NCBI GenBank assembly: GCA_016707785.1
Contig: JADJGZ010000006.1
Span: forward strand, 62,001 to 126,000
From: Bacteroidales bacterium
GTDB taxonomy: Bacteria; Bacteroidota; Bacteroidia; Bacteroidales; UBA4417
Reading direction: 5' to 3'
DNA length: 64,000 bases
The translations under genes were made by a program, and so were the position numbers. Shown here piece by piece: positions 29,194 to 38,961 of the stretch; the stretch's first letter is position 1, and each line of letters starts with the position of its first letter. The notes beneath the pieces are model-generated. The model was not told the DNA's origin and made no database searches. It saw nothing but the letters and a program-made list of their open reading frames with translations.

Positions 29194-32100
29194 ATGAAGA
29201 ATGACAGAAGTATATACACAGAACTGGAGCACCGGGTTTTAGTCCTGGATGGTGCTATGGGTACCATGATTCAGAGATATAATCTCACGGAAGAAGAATA
29301 CCGTGGCCGGAAGTTCGCCAATCATCCTATTGATCTGAAGGGGAATAATGACCTTTTATGCCTGACGCGTCCCCAAATAATTAAAGAAATACATCAGGCT
29401 TACCTGGAAGCAGGAGCGGATATTATTGAAACAAACACCTTCAACGCAAATAAGGTTTCAATGGCAGATTATGCCCTTGAATCAGAAGTCAGGAATATCA
29501 ATATTGAGGCTGCTAAAATAGCCAAAGCCATAGCTGCAAAATTTACCAGGCGCAATCCAGAAAAACCGAGATTTGTAGCCGGAGCAATCGGACCTACCAA
29601 TAAAACGGCTTCAATGTCGCCGGATGTGAATGACCCTGGTTTCAGAGCTATTCATTTTGATGACCTCGTTGATACTTATTGTGAGCAGGTGGAAGGACTT
29701 CTTGATGGGGGGGTGGACCTGCTTTTAGTTGAAACCATCTTTGATACGTTAAATGCTAAGGCAGCGCTGTTTGCCATCAATAAAATATTGAAGGCAAGAG
29801 GGCTCCGGATTCCTGTGATGGTATCCGGTACAATTACTGATCTCAGTGGCCGTACTCTTTCCGGACAAACGGTTGAGGCTTTTCTAAATTCTGTTTCTCA
29901 CATCGACCTGTTGAGTGTAGGGTTTAATTGTTCTTTGGGTGCTGAGCAACTCAGACCCTTTATAGAAGAGCTTTCAAGAAAGGCACCTTTCTATGTGAGT
30001 GCACATCCAAACGCCGGTTTGCCCAATCAATTCGGGGGCTATGATGAATCCCCTTTACAGATGGCAAAATATGTTGATGGATTCCTGCAAAGCCGCTCTG
30101 TAAATATCATTGGGGGATGCTGCGGAACTACTCCCGACCACATAAAAGAACTTTGTGCCATTGCCGAAAAAGCAGAGGTGCGACTAAAACCAACAATTGA
30201 CCATCACCTGAAATTGAGTGGGCTGGAGCCATTGCTGGTATATGAAGGAAGTAATTTCATCAATATCGGGGAACGGACCAATGTTTCGGGTTCCAGGAAA
30301 TTTGCCAGGCTCATCCGGGAAGAAAAACATGATGAAGCACTGGCAGTTGCCCGTCAACAGGTGGAGTCCGGTGCCCAGGTGATTGATATTAATATGGATG
30401 ATGCTATGTTGGATGCTGAGAAGGCCATGGTTCGCTTTCTTCATCTGCTAATGGCTGAACCTGAAATTGCCAGGGTTCCCGTAATGATTGATTCATCCAA
30501 ATGGAGCGTTATTGAGGCTGGCCTGAAGTGCCTGCAAGGAAAAGCCATTGTGAATTCCATCAGTCTGAAGGAAGGTGAAGAAGCCTTCAGGCATCATGCC
30601 CGCTTAATCAGGAGTTATGGTGCTGCAGTTGTGGTGATGGCATTTGATGAACAAGGACAGGCCTCCACTTTTATCAGAAGGATTGAAATCTGTCATAGGG
30701 CATATAATATCCTCGTAAATGAAGTAGGCTTCCCTCCGGAAGATATTATTTTCGATCCCAATGTATTGGCGATTGCCACCGGGATAGAAGAGCATGCAAC
30801 TTATGCCAAGGATTATATCCGAACGATCTCATGGATTAAGGATAACCTTCCTCATGCAAGGGTAAGTGGTGGAATAAGTAATTTGTCCTTCTCATTCAGG
30901 GGGAATGATGAACTCAGGGAAGCTATGCACGCTGTTTTCCTTTACCATGCCATAAAAGCAGGGCTGGATATGGGAATCGTAAATGCGGGAAATCTGCCGG
31001 TGTATAGTGATATTCCTCCCGACTTGCTGATTCTTATTGAAGATGTGATATTTGACCGTGATGATAATGCCACTGAAAAACTAATTGTGTATGCTTCAGG
31101 GATGTCGTCAAGCGGACCAAAAGAAGAAGTGACTGAAGCCTGGCGCTCCCTTCCTGTTAAAGAACGGCTAAGTCATGCATTAATACATGGTGTGGATGCC
31201 TATGTTGCAGAGGATGTGGAAGAGGCACGCGTCTTGTTTCCACGGGCTCTGGAAGTTATAGAAGGCCCGTTGATGGCTGGAATGAATGTGGTTGGCGATT
31301 TATTTGGTGAAGGAAAAATGTTTCTGCCCCAGGTAGTAAAAAGTGCCAGGGTAATGAAAAAAGCCGTTGCCGTTTTATTGCCATATATTGAGGCTGAAAA
31401 GGTAGAAGGGGAGAACCGTTCCGCAGGGAAAGTATTACTTGCAACAGTGAAAGGTGATGTACATGATATCGGTAAAAATATAGTGGGTGTCGTGCTTGCA
31501 TGCAATAACTATGAAGTTGTTGACCTGGGTGTAATGGTTCCTACCTCTAAAATTATTGAAGCTTTAAAAAATGATCATATTGATATTCTTGGGTTGAGCG
31601 GACTTATAACTCCTTCCCTTGAAGAGATGGTCCAGGTTGCCGCAATGCTGGAGAAAGAAAAGCTCAGTATTCCATTATTGATCGGTGGTGCCACAACCAG
31701 TGAGATGCATACAGCCGTGAGAATTGCACCGGCTTACTCTCACCCTGTAGTTCATGTCCGTGATGCATCGAGAGCTACTCATGTGGTTGCCGGTTTACTG
31801 TCGGCCGATCAAAAACCTGCTTTTATTAAAGGCGTATCTGATAAGTATGAGACACTCCGTAAGCGCCATGAAAACACAAAAGCAGGTGTGGCCTATATTT
31901 CTCTTGAAGATGCAAGAGCGAATAAGTTGAAGCTGGATTGGTCAAATTATACTCCTGTCAGGCCGATGCTGATTGGTAATAAATATATCAGGACCTGCTC
32001 ATTTGAAGAGACAAGCAGGTACATTGACTGGACCTACTTCTTCCATGCCTGGAAAATTAATGGTAAGTTTCCGGAGATCTTTAAAGATATGACTAAAGGA

Positions 32101-32862
32101 GCTGAAGCATGGAAACTGTTCACTGAAGCCCAGGCAATGGTAAGTAAAATTATCGAGGAAAGACTCGCTGAAGCCAATGCGGTTTTTGGACTTTATCCTG
32201 CCCGTTCTGTTGGCGACAGTGTTGAAATTTATGATGATGAAACAGGTAAGGTAATTGAAACCTTTCATTTCCTTAGAAACCAGGAAGAAAAGGAGCCGGG
32301 AGTGCCCAATTTATGCCTGGCCGACTTTATTGCACCTGCTGATTCAGGTGTAAAGGATTACATGGGTTTCTTTGCAGTTACGGCTGGTATTGGTATCGAC
32401 AAGCGCGCTGAAATTTTCGCCGCCGGGAATGATGATTATAGTGCTATTATGATAAAAATTCTCGCCGACAGGTTTGCTGAAGGCTTGATTGAATGGTTGC
32501 ATAAATGGGTCCGAAGAGAATTCTGGGGATATGTTCCGGATGAGAATATTCAGGTTGAAGCTATGTTGGCCGAAGAATACCAGGGTATCCGTCCTGCACC
32601 GGGCTATCCGGCCTGTCCTGAACACAGTGAAAAAGTGCCCATCTTCAAAATTTTGTCGGCTGAAACAATGAAAATTACTTTGACGGAGAACTTTGCCATG
32701 TACCCTGCAGCTTCTGTAAGTGGGTACTTTTTCTCTCATCCTGAATCGAAATACTTTAATGTTGGGCGTGTCAGTCCTGACCAGGTGAAAGATTATGCAA
32801 CAAGAAAAGGCCTTAGCATTGCTGATGTTGAAAAATTACTTGCAACAAACCTGAATTACTAA
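29194..32862 (+). CDS. metH: Cobalamin-dependent methionine synthase
   Basis: 1,222 residues, full length. In order: homocysteine-binding barrel with zinc cysteines Cys246 (GFNCSLGAE) and Cys309/310 ([10 protein letters not shown]); pterin-binding barrel ([18 protein letters not shown]); the B12 cap and Rossmann domain with the lower axial ligand His757 ([12 protein letters not shown]); and the SAM-dependent activation domain ([12 protein letters not shown]). It transfers the methyl of 5-methyltetrahydrofolate to homocysteine and needs cobalamin. Expression is under the SAM riboswitch. metF follows after 52 bases, so the two form an operon. Confidence 0.97.
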   Translation: MKNDRSIYTELEHRVLVLDGAMGTMIQRYNLTEEEYRGRKFANHPIDLKGNNDLLCLTRPQIIKEIHQAYLEAGADIIETNTFNANKVSMADYALESEVRNINIEAAKIAKAIAAKFTRRNPEKPRFVAGAIGPTNKTASMSPDVNDPGFRAIHFDDLVDTYCEQVEGLLDGGVDLLLVETIFDTLNAKAALFAINKILKARGLRIPVMVSGTITDLSGRTLSGQTVEAFLNSVSHIDLLSVGFNCSLGAEQLRPFIEELSRKAPFYVSAHPNAGLPNQFGGYDESPLQMAKYVDGFLQSRSVNIIGGCCGTTPDHIKELCAIAEKAEVRLKPTIDHHLKLSGLEPLLVYEGSNFINIGERTNVSGSRKFARLIREEKHDEALAVARQQVESGAQVIDINMDDAMLDAEKAMVRFLHLLMAEPEIARVPVMIDSSKWSVIEAGLKCLQGKAIVNSISLKEGEEAFRHHARLIRSYGAAVVVMAFDEQGQASTFIRRIEICHRAYNILVNEVGFPPEDIIFDPNVLAIATGIEEHATYAKDYIRTISWIKDNLPHARVSGGISNLSFSFRGNDELREAMHAVFLYHAIKAGLDMGIVNAGNLPVYSDIPPDLLILIEDVIFDRDDNATEKLIVYASGMSSSGPKEEVTEAWRSLPVKERLSHALIHGVDAYVAEDVEEARVLFPRALEVIEGPLMAGMNVVGDLFGEGKMFLPQVVKSARVMKKAVAVLLPYIEAEKVEGENRSAGKVLLATVKGDVHDIGKNIVGVVLACNNYEVVDLGVMVPTSKIIEALKNDHIDILGLSGLITPSLEEMVQVAAMLEKEKLSIPLLIGGATTSEMHTAVRIAPAYSHPVVHVRDASRATHVVAGLLSADQKPAFIKGVSDKYETLRKRHENTKAGVAYISLEDARANKLKLDWSNYTPVRPMLIGNKYIRTCSFEETSRYIDWTYFFHAWKINGKFPEIFKDMTKGAEAWKLFTEAQAMVSKIIEERLAEANAVFGLYPARSVGDSVEIYDDETGKVIETFHFLRNQEEKEPGVPNLCLADFIAPADSGVKDYMGFFAVTAGIGIDKRAEIFAAGNDDYSAIMIKILADRFAEGLIEWLHKWVRREFWGYVPDENIQVEAMLAEEYQGIRPAPGYPACPEHSEKVPIFKILSAETMKITLTENFAMYPAASVSGYFFSHPESKYFNVGRVSPDQVKDYATRKGLSIADVEKLLATNLNY

Positions 32863-32914
32863 TCACGCTTTTTGACATTTATTAATGAAGGGAATTTTAA
32901 AGATAAGCTAACGA

Positions 32915-33871
32915 ATGAAAGTAACTGAACATATAGCCAGGCGAAACGGGCGTACCCTTTTCACACTGGAGTTATTGCCACCATTAAAAGGCGAAGATTT
33001 TGAATCTATCAATCAAACGATTGATCCAATCATTGAATTTTGTCCTTCTTTTATTGATGTTACCTATCACAGGGAGGAAATTTATTATAAGCAGAGGGAA
33101 GATGGATTGCTGGAGAAAAAAACCATCCGGAAACGACCGGGCACAGTTGGAATTTCAGCCGCTATCAAATTCAAATATAATATCGATGTAGTGCCTCACT
33201 TGATTTGTGGAGGTTTTAGCAGGGAAGAAACTGAGAATGCCCTGATCGACTTGTATTTTCTTGGGATTCATAACATTTTGCTGATACGGGGTGATAATCC
33301 TATCGGGGAAAAGGTATTTAAGCCGGAAAGGGACGGGAATGCCTATGCCATTGATCTTGTAAGGCAGGTGATTGACATGAATCATGGCCTTTACCTTGAG
33401 GATTCCCTTGAGAATCCCAATCCTACCGGATTTTGTATCGGAGTGGCAGGCTACCCTGAAAAGCATTCAGAAGCCCCTAATCTTGTTACGGACCTTACCC
33501 ATCTTAAGGAGAAAGTGGATGCAGGTGCCGATTATATTGTCACACAGATGTTCTTTGATAATAAGAAGTTTTTCGAATTTGAAAAAGCATGCCGTGATGT
33601 GGGTATTACGGTTCCAATTATACCGGGACTCAAGCCGGTGTCTGTAAAATCGCAATTGTCAGTCCTGCCTAAAACATTTTCAATTGAAATGCCTGAAGAT
33701 TTGGTGAGGGAAGTAGAAAAATGTACAGATTCCCAGCAGGTAAGGCAGGTAGGGATTGAATGGGCCACCATGCAGAGTAAAGAACTCATTCAACATGGAG
33801 TCCCGGTTCTGCATTTCTATTCAATGGGGAAGAGTGATAATATCCGAAAGATTGTGAAAGAAGTTTTCTAA
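32915..33871 (+). CDS. metF: Methylenetetrahydrofolate reductase
   Basis: 318 residues. The barrel carries the family motifs LFTLELLPPL, VDVTYHRE-type (FIDVTYHREE), LIRGDNP, FCIGVAGYPEKH and ADYIVTQMFFDNKKF, which bind FAD and the folate. It makes 5-methyltetrahydrofolate for MetH. Its position directly after metH behind a SAM riboswitch is the usual arrangement. The next gene starts 45 bases on. Confidence 0.96.
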   Translation: MKVTEHIARRNGRTLFTLELLPPLKGEDFESINQTIDPIIEFCPSFIDVTYHREEIYYKQREDGLLEKKTIRKRPGTVGISAAIKFKYNIDVVPHLICGGFSREETENALIDLYFLGIHNILLIRGDNPIGEKVFKPERDGNAYAIDLVRQVIDMNHGLYLEDSLENPNPTGFCIGVAGYPEKHSEAPNLVTDLTHLKEKVDAGADYIVTQMFFDNKKFFEFEKACRDVGITVPIIPGLKPVSVKSQLSVLPKTFSIEMPEDLVREVEKCTDSQQVRQVGIEWATMQSKELIQHGVPVLHFYSMGKSDNIRKIVKEVF

Positions 33872-33916
33872 TCCTTTAATTTGCATATTCAAAAGCATCA
33901 AAACAAGGCTTTGCAA

Positions 33917-34654
33917 ATGTCCATTTACTCAACCATCACTCAGAAAAGCCAGGCAAATCAGAAGCAGTTAGCGGTTCTGGTGGACCCTGATAAACTTGGT
34001 ATTCTTGAAACAGAAGCCCTGGCTAAATTAGCTGCTGATGCTGGAGTCGATTACTTTTTTGTAGGGGGCAGCCTCCTGATTAATAACCAGTTGGATATGG
34101 CAATCAAAACATTGAAAAGCCTTACTTCCATCCCGGTTATTCTGTTTCCCGGAAATACAATGCAGATGAGTTGGAAAGCTGATGGAATATTATTTTTGTC
34201 ACTTATTTCTGGTCGTAATGCCGAAATGCTCATTGGAAGACACGTAATATCAGCTCCTTATCTGAAAATAAGTCCGCTTGAAGTCATTTCTTGTGGCTAT
34301 ATGCTCATTGAAAGTGGAAAACAAACCGCTGTTCAATACATGAGCAATACTTCGCCGATTCCCGCCACTAAGAACGATATCGCTATATGCACAGCCATGG
34401 CAGGTGAAATGCTTGGCCTTAAACTTCTTTACCTTGAGGCAGGCAGTGGCGCCACCGAACCTGTCCCTTTGAAGATGATCGAATCTGTGAAAGGAAGTAT
34501 CTCTATTCCACTGATTGTAGGCGGAGGTATACGTAAACCGGAGCAAGCCCTTGATATATGCAGGGCTGGTGCAGACTTGCTTGTGATTGGTACTGCTTTT
34601 GAAAATGATCCGACACTCATAAGTGAAATGGCTCATGCAGTGCATTCCTGCTGA
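33917..34654 (+). CDS. Geranylgeranylglyceryl phosphate synthase, group II
   Basis: The start is placed at ATG 33917 (MSIYSTITQK), giving 245 residues; the frame opens at 33881 but the extra 12 residues do not look conserved. It is a TIM barrel with VLVDPDKLG (substrate phosphate and Mg), DYFFVGGSLL, VILFPGN, LYLEAGSGA and the phosphate-binding loop IVGGGIRKPEQA. Group II GGGP synthases, known from archaea and Bacteroidota, join glycerol-1-phosphate to geranylgeranyl diphosphate to make an ether lipid precursor. What this organism does with the product is unknown. Spacing of 45 and 38 bases to metF and the peptidase suggests possible co-transcription. Confidence 0.9.
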   Translation: MSIYSTITQKSQANQKQLAVLVDPDKLGILETEALAKLAADAGVDYFFVGGSLLINNQLDMAIKTLKSLTSIPVILFPGNTMQMSWKADGILFLSLISGRNAEMLIGRHVISAPYLKISPLEVISCGYMLIESGKQTAVQYMSNTSPIPATKNDIAICTAMAGEMLGLKLLYLEAGSGATEPVPLKMIESVKGSISIPLIVGGGIRKPEQALDICRAGADLLVIGTAFENDPTLISEMAHAVHSC

Positions 34655-34692
34655 AAAGATCAGAAATCAGAAAATTCAGATTAATACATACT

Positions 34693-36825
34693 ATGAAACA
34701 AATGAAATTTAGTTTGTTGGTCATTGCATTGGGAACCCTGTTGATGCCGGCCTTTGCACAGGAAAAAATACTGGCGCCCGACGATCTAATGAATCGCAAG
34801 TTCTATCCGCAATCATTGGTGAATTTGCAATGGAGAAGTAATGAGGCTTTTACCTGGGTGGCTAAGAATTGCCTGGTTCAGCAAACAATCGCCAATACAG
34901 TTTCCGACACCCTGCTTTCACTTGAAAAGCTCAATGCAGCTCTTACTGCAATAAAGCTGGATAAACAAAAGTCATTTCCATCAATTACCTGGATAGATGC
35001 CAACCAATTCAGATTCATCAGAACAGGAAAGCTGATAGTTTACCAATTTAGTGAAGCATCAGCCAAAGTATTAAACACGTTTGATCCGGCGGCTGAAAAT
35101 TCTGATTTGAACCCCACAACAGGAAATGTTGCCTATACAATCGGAAACAATCTTATGGTATCATTGAATGGCAGCACCATTGCTGTTACGAATGATGCTG
35201 ATGAGAATATCGTAAATGGCCAAAGTGTGCACCGGAATGAATTTGGCATCGACAAGGGTACCTTCTGGTCACCTAAGGGCAACTTGCTGGCGTTTTACAG
35301 GATGGACCAGACCATGGTAACCGATTACCCACTTGTGAATATCAATGAGCGAATTGCAAAAGTTGAAAATATGAAATACCCCATGGCCGGGATGAAAAGC
35401 CATCACGTCACCCTTGGAGTTTTTGACCCTATAAAAGGAGTTCTGCATTATATTAAAACTGGAGAACCGGCAGAACAATACCTGACCAATATCAGCTGGA
35501 GCCCCGATGAGAAATATATCTTTATTGCAGTAGTGAACCGTGCCCAGAATCATATGTGGTTAAATCAATATGATGCGGCTACCGGCGACTTTATTAAGAC
35601 CTTGTTTGAGGAAACAGATAACGAGTATGTTGAGCCACTGCATGAACTTAGTTTCCTGAAAACAAGGCCTGATCAGTTTATCTGGCAGAGTCGCCGCGAT
35701 GGATGGAATCACTTATATCTATACAATATTAATGGAAACCTGGTTAAGCAGCTGACAACCGGGAAATGGGAAGTAACCCAATTTCTCGGATGGGATGCAA
35801 AAGAAAGCCAGGTGTACTTTCTGTCAACAGAAGCCGGCGCACTCGACAGGCAGCTTTATAGTGTGGAAATGAAATCCGGAAAAATGAGCCGGTTAACAGA
35901 TACTGAAGGAACGCATACAATTTTCCTTTCACCTGCAACGAACCATTTTATTGATCGTGTTTCAAGTCTTCGGGTGGGCACCAGATATACCTTTTACCCT
36001 GAAAAGCGGAAAAATGAGCGGGTGATATTTGAAGATGTTAATCCTCTGAAAGACTATCAGATGGGTGAAACCATTATGGTTACCCTTAAAGCGGATGACG
36101 GGAGTGATCTTTTTGGAAGGTTGATAAAACCCGCTGGATTTGATGCTGCTAAAAAGTACCCTGTGCTTATTTATGTGTATGGTGGACCACACTCACAACT
36201 GGTTACCAATACCTGGCTGGGAGGAGCCGGACTCTTCCTGAATTATATGGCTCAGCAAGGTTATATAGTATTTACTTTGGATAACAGGGGGACTTCCGCC
36301 AGGGGCGCTGATTTTGAGCAATGCATTCACCGGCAGTTAGGTAAAATGGAAATGAGCGACCAGATGAAAGGGGTTGAATATCTGAAAACATTACCCTATG
36401 TTGATGCTTCAAGGATAGGCCTTGATGGTTGGAGTTATGGCGGATTTATGACCCTGATGATGAAACTGAATAATCCCGGGGTATTCAAGGTGGCAAGCTG
36501 CGGCGGGCCTGTTGTGGACTGGAAATACTATGAAATCATGTATGGTGAGCGTTACATGGATACCCCTGAAGAAAATGAAGAAGGTTACAAGTATGCCAAT
36601 GTGATGAATTATATCGATAAACTGGAGGGAAAATTACTGGTGATGCATGGCGCCCAGGATAATACCGTTGTATGGCAGAACAGCCTGCAGTTTATCCAGG
36701 AATGCATTCTAAAAGGCAAGCAGGTAGATTATTTTGTTTATCCGAATCATGAACATAATGTTTCGGGCAAGGATAGGATTCATATGTTCCGCAAACTTGC
36801 GGAATATTATCACGATAATCTGTAG
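34693..36825 (+). CDS. Dipeptidyl-peptidase IV-like S9 serine peptidase
   Basis: 710 residues, the normal DPP-IV length. A signal peptide (ends MPAFAQ) is followed by the beta-propeller domain (about 60-430) and an alpha/beta-hydrolase domain. The catalytic triad is visible: Ser581 in GWSYGGF, Asp656 in GAQDNTV, His688 in NHEHNV. It removes N-terminal dipeptides, usually with Pro or Ala in the second position, from peptides in the periplasm or at the surface. The stop lies at a repeat junction, and the last 117 bases overlap, in antisense, the extended tail of the DUF4349 gene. ATG 34702 (MKFSLLV) is an alternative start. Confidence 0.93.
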   Translation: MKQMKFSLLVIALGTLLMPAFAQEKILAPDDLMNRKFYPQSLVNLQWRSNEAFTWVAKNCLVQQTIANTVSDTLLSLEKLNAALTAIKLDKQKSFPSITWIDANQFRFIRTGKLIVYQFSEASAKVLNTFDPAAENSDLNPTTGNVAYTIGNNLMVSLNGSTIAVTNDADENIVNGQSVHRNEFGIDKGTFWSPKGNLLAFYRMDQTMVTDYPLVNINERIAKVENMKYPMAGMKSHHVTLGVFDPIKGVLHYIKTGEPAEQYLTNISWSPDEKYIFIAVVNRAQNHMWLNQYDAATGDFIKTLFEETDNEYVEPLHELSFLKTRPDQFIWQSRRDGWNHLYLYNINGNLVKQLTTGKWEVTQFLGWDAKESQVYFLSTEAGALDRQLYSVEMKSGKMSRLTDTEGTHTIFLSPATNHFIDRVSSLRVGTRYTFYPEKRKNERVIFEDVNPLKDYQMGETIMVTLKADDGSDLFGRLIKPAGFDAAKKYPVLIYVYGGPHSQLVTNTWLGGAGLFLNYMAQQGYIVFTLDNRGTSARGADFEQCIHRQLGKMEMSDQMKGVEYLKTLPYVDASRIGLDGWSYGGFMTLMMKLNNPGVFKVASCGGPVVDWKYYEIMYGERYMDTPEENEEGYKYANVMNYIDKLEGKLLVMHGAQDNTVVWQNSLQFIQECILKGKQVDYFVYPNHEHNVSGKDRIHMFRKLAEYYHDNL

Positions 36826-37698
36826 GATCGTGATCGTACGGCGAAATGCATTGCATCGTCCCGCTACAGCATTGCGGCGCCAATGCATTGCAGCGTCCAT
36901 TTTTCGCTTTAGGACGATGCAATGCATGTCCCTTCGCTTGTAGCGAAGGTATCCCCATCTCCCCACGATAATCAATACTATCACTACCCACAAATAGGAT
37001 AGCCCGATAAGCATTTTCAGGAATACCTGCCAACCTCCCTTTATTCCTCCCCAGAATTCGGAGAAAAAGCGGTTAGTGATCCCTTTTTTCTCAGTAAATG
37101 AAATCCTGATGGTGCTGTAATCCACCTGGTTTTTTATGAATTTCAGCCTTCCTTCTGCTGATTCAATTTCTGTTCTCAGGTCCGAAAGCTGTGACTCAAT
37201 AGACAATGTTTCTTCCAATGAGCGAGCCTGTTTTAGTAACTCAATGTAATGAGCCTCCGATTCCTTTTTCACCTTCATCCGGGCTTCCACATCAATATAC
37301 TCAGCAGTTACATCATTAATACGTATCGACTTATTGTTCAACTGCTTGATATTGCAGTTGTTCATGAGTTCCTCCATTGCCTTGTCGAAATCATTGGAAG
37401 GTACCCTAAGGATCATGTTGTATCCTTTTTCGGTTTCGTATTCAAACCGGCTTTCATCAGCCATATATGCCTTATGCGCATTAGCAATAAGCCTCACCTG
37501 GATGGCAGTGGTTTCAATGTCATCGGTGGTAAAGTTCAGATCCGCTTCCTTGATCAGCTTACGGCTGGTGGTATCCGGCATTTCTACACCTGATTTTTCA
37601 ACAGGGATAGTGTCTGCGGCAGTACTTTTTTCATTTTGTTTACAGGAAGCCATAATGGCAACGATCAGCAGAAATGATGATAATCGGAGAAGGTTCAT
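36709..37698 (-). CDS. DUF4349 lipoprotein with a repeat-derived C-terminal extension
   Basis: 329 residues. A lipobox (VAIMASC) marks a lipoprotein. The body (DLNFTTDDIETTA, a coiled region around RSLEETLSIESQLSDLRTEI, then FIKNQVDYSTIRISF) and the C-terminal membrane helix (LIGLSYLWVVIVLIIVG, ending GYLRYKRR at about 256) match DUF4349 proteins. Residues from about 257 to 285 are encoded by an inverted repeat (36846-36927), and 286-329 read through the end of the peptidase on the other strand. The original stop seems to have been lost when the repeat arrived. Function of DUF4349 is not established. Confidence 0.75.
   Translation of the reverse strand: MNLLRLSSFLLIVAIMASCKQNEKSTAADTIPVEKSGVEMPDTTSRKLIKEADLNFTTDDIETTAIQVRLIANAHKAYMADESRFEYETEKGYNMILRVPSNDFDKAMEELMNNCNIKQLNNKSIRINDVTAEYIDVEARMKVKKESEAHYIELLKQARSLEETLSIESQLSDLRTEIESAEGRLKFIKNQVDYSTIRISFTEKKGITNRFFSEFWGGIKGGWQVFLKMLIGLSYLWVVIVLIIVGRWGYLRYKRRDMHCIVLKRKMDAAMHWRRNAVAGRCNAFRRTITILQIIVIIFRKFAEHMNPILARNIMFMIRINKIIYLLAF
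36846..36949. repeat. Inverted repeat with 16-bp perfect arms plus a hairpin
   Basis: Left arm 36846-36861 (ATGCATTGCATCGTCC) pairs perfectly with 36912-36927. A separate 8-bp hairpin follows (CCTTCGCT / AGCGAAGG, 36931-36949). It lies at the junction of convergent genes and is translated as the tail of the DUF4349 protein. No transposase or target duplication is visible. It looks like a small non-autonomous or REP-type element. Confidence 0.7.
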
Positions 37699-37807
37699 AA
37701 GATGTTTGGATTTTGGATCATTAACGACGGGATAAGATAAAAGTTATATAAATTTCATATTTAGGTTCAAATTTAGCTGAAAAGTGAGGGAGAAACCCAT
37801 TTTTTAC

Positions 37808-37815
37808 TATTTTTG
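37808..37815 (+). promoter_or_regulatory. -7 box for tRNA-Lys
   Basis: TATTTTTG lies 12 bases before the tRNA start. Confidence 0.6.
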
Positions 37816-37826
37816 CACTCCCAAAT

Positions 37827-37899
37827 CTCTCCGTAGCTCAGCTGGTAGAGCAATTGACTCTTAATCAATGGGTCACAGGTTCGAATCCTGTCGGGGAGA
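37827..37899 (+). tRNA. tRNA-Lys(CTT)
   Basis: 73 bases fold as a cloverleaf: acceptor CTCTCCG / CGGGGAG with one T-G wobble, D arm GCTC/GAGC, anticodon stem ATTGA/TCAAT with loop CTCTTAA (anticodon CTT), and T arm ACAGG/CCTGT around TTCGAAT. The discriminator is A37899 and CCA is not encoded (CACC follows). A promoter box precedes it and a terminator follows. Confidence 0.95.
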
Positions 37900-37913
37900 C
37901 ACCAAATCAACAT

Positions 37914-37957
37914 AACCACCTGTAAATCAATATGATTCACCGGTGGTTTCTTTTTTG
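37914..37957 (+). terminator. Terminator after tRNA-Lys
   Basis: A 7-bp stem (AACCACC / GGTGGTT) is followed by a T-rich run (TCTTTTTT). Confidence 0.65.
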
Positions 37958-38258
37958 TCTCCGAATTGTCTCCGAAAGTAGTCAGTTATACTCAGATTAA
38001 CTCAGTTGAATAAGAAATTGAAGAAGTGGGGGAAGGTGGTAAAAAAAAAAAAAGAGTATTCTTAGTCATTTAGTTTTTGGAAAAACCGAGAACAACAATC
38101 AAAACAAAGTTAAGTTTGAAAATTTTTCTTAACCCGGCCCTCCCACCAACATGAAAAAAATGGGTAAAAAATAAAATGTTATGAGAAACTTTTTATCGGT
38201 TGGCTAATTTATATTTTTTTCCTTTGGTGAAAATTTTGAAGGATATGAAATCCCTGTA
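37958..38258. other. Intergenic region after tRNA-Lys
   Basis: It holds two copies of TGTCTCCGA within the first 20 bases, an A13-type tract near 38041-38053 and the -7 box of the next gene at 38111-38118 (TAAGTTTG). No integrase or other gene is present. Confidence 0.5.
38111..38118 (+). promoter_or_regulatory. -7 box for the DUF4395 gene
   Basis: TAAGTTTG fits TAnnTTTG about 100-140 bases before the presumed start. Confidence 0.45.
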
Positions 38259-38867
38259 TTGAATGAACGGGAGATCCAGGCAGCAGCAGGAATGCTATTC
38301 CTCGCCACTTTTCTGTCGCTCATGTTTATTGTTTTCAAGGGAAACTTTGTCCCGATTAAGTACATCATCACTTTCTTCCTAACCGACTTCCTGATCCGTG
38401 TTTTTATTAGTCCCAGGTTTTCACCTTCACTCATTCTCGGGCGCTGGATTGTTCGTAACCAAACCCCTGAATATGTGGGTGCTGCACAGAAAAAGTTTGC
38501 CTGGATCATTGGTGTTGTGCTTGCTGCTGCTATGTTTGTCTTTTTTATTATCGTGAATGCATATAGCGTGTTTACCGGTATTATTTGTCTGATTTGTTTG
38601 ATATTCCTTTTCTTTGAATCAGCTTTCGGGATTTGCCTGGGGTGCAAATTATATCCCTTATTTTTCAAGGACAAGGTTCAATACTGCCCGGGTGAGGTTT
38701 GTGATGTAAAAAACAAACAGGAAATACAGAAAACAACCTGGAGCCAATTCCTGGCATTACTGGTGTTTGTGGGATTCATCTTGCTTACTGTTTACCTGAT
38801 GAATGATCACTTCAGTGAAAAACCTTATGATTTGTTTGCCGGGAAAGGTGCCGAGCAGACCTTCTAG
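38259..38867 (+). CDS. DUF4395 membrane protein, start uncertain
   Basis: 202 residues from a TTG at 38259. Four or more membrane segments (LFLATFLSLMFIVF, IGVVLAAAMFVFFIIVN, IICLICLIFLFF, FLALLVFVGFILLTVYL) and the motif ESAFGICLGCKLYPLF, with a CxxC-like pair, match the Bacteroidota type of DUF4395. The conserved start of the family (FGENFEGYEIPVLNERE) is encoded in frame upstream, at 38223-38273, before the TTG. In that frame the first stop is at 38205 and no ATG is found, so the real start is either a non-standard codon near 38211 or is hidden by a one-base change in the T7 run at 38214-38220. Function unknown; relatives are linked to redox or thiol chemistry. Confidence 0.8.
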   Translation: MNEREIQAAAGMLFLATFLSLMFIVFKGNFVPIKYIITFFLTDFLIRVFISPRFSPSLILGRWIVRNQTPEYVGAAQKKFAWIIGVVLAAAMFVFFIIVNAYSVFTGIICLICLIFLFFESAFGICLGCKLYPLFFKDKVQYCPGEVCDVKNKQEIQKTTWSQFLALLVFVGFILLTVYLMNDHFSEKPYDLFAGKGAEQTF

Positions 38868-38961
38868 GCATGTTCAATGGATTCCTGCATGGCTTATGCA
38901 CCATGTAAACCAGCGTGGATTGCTTCTTTCTGGCTTTGCTCTGACAAGGAATGGGTTGGTG

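Noticed and set aside
37954..37980. Attachment site of an integrated element downstream of tRNA-Lys
   Set aside because: Two copies of TGTCTCCGA occur just after the tRNA and the tRNA 3' end has a similar word on the opposite strand, but the match is short, not a direct copy of the tRNA end, and no integrase is present.
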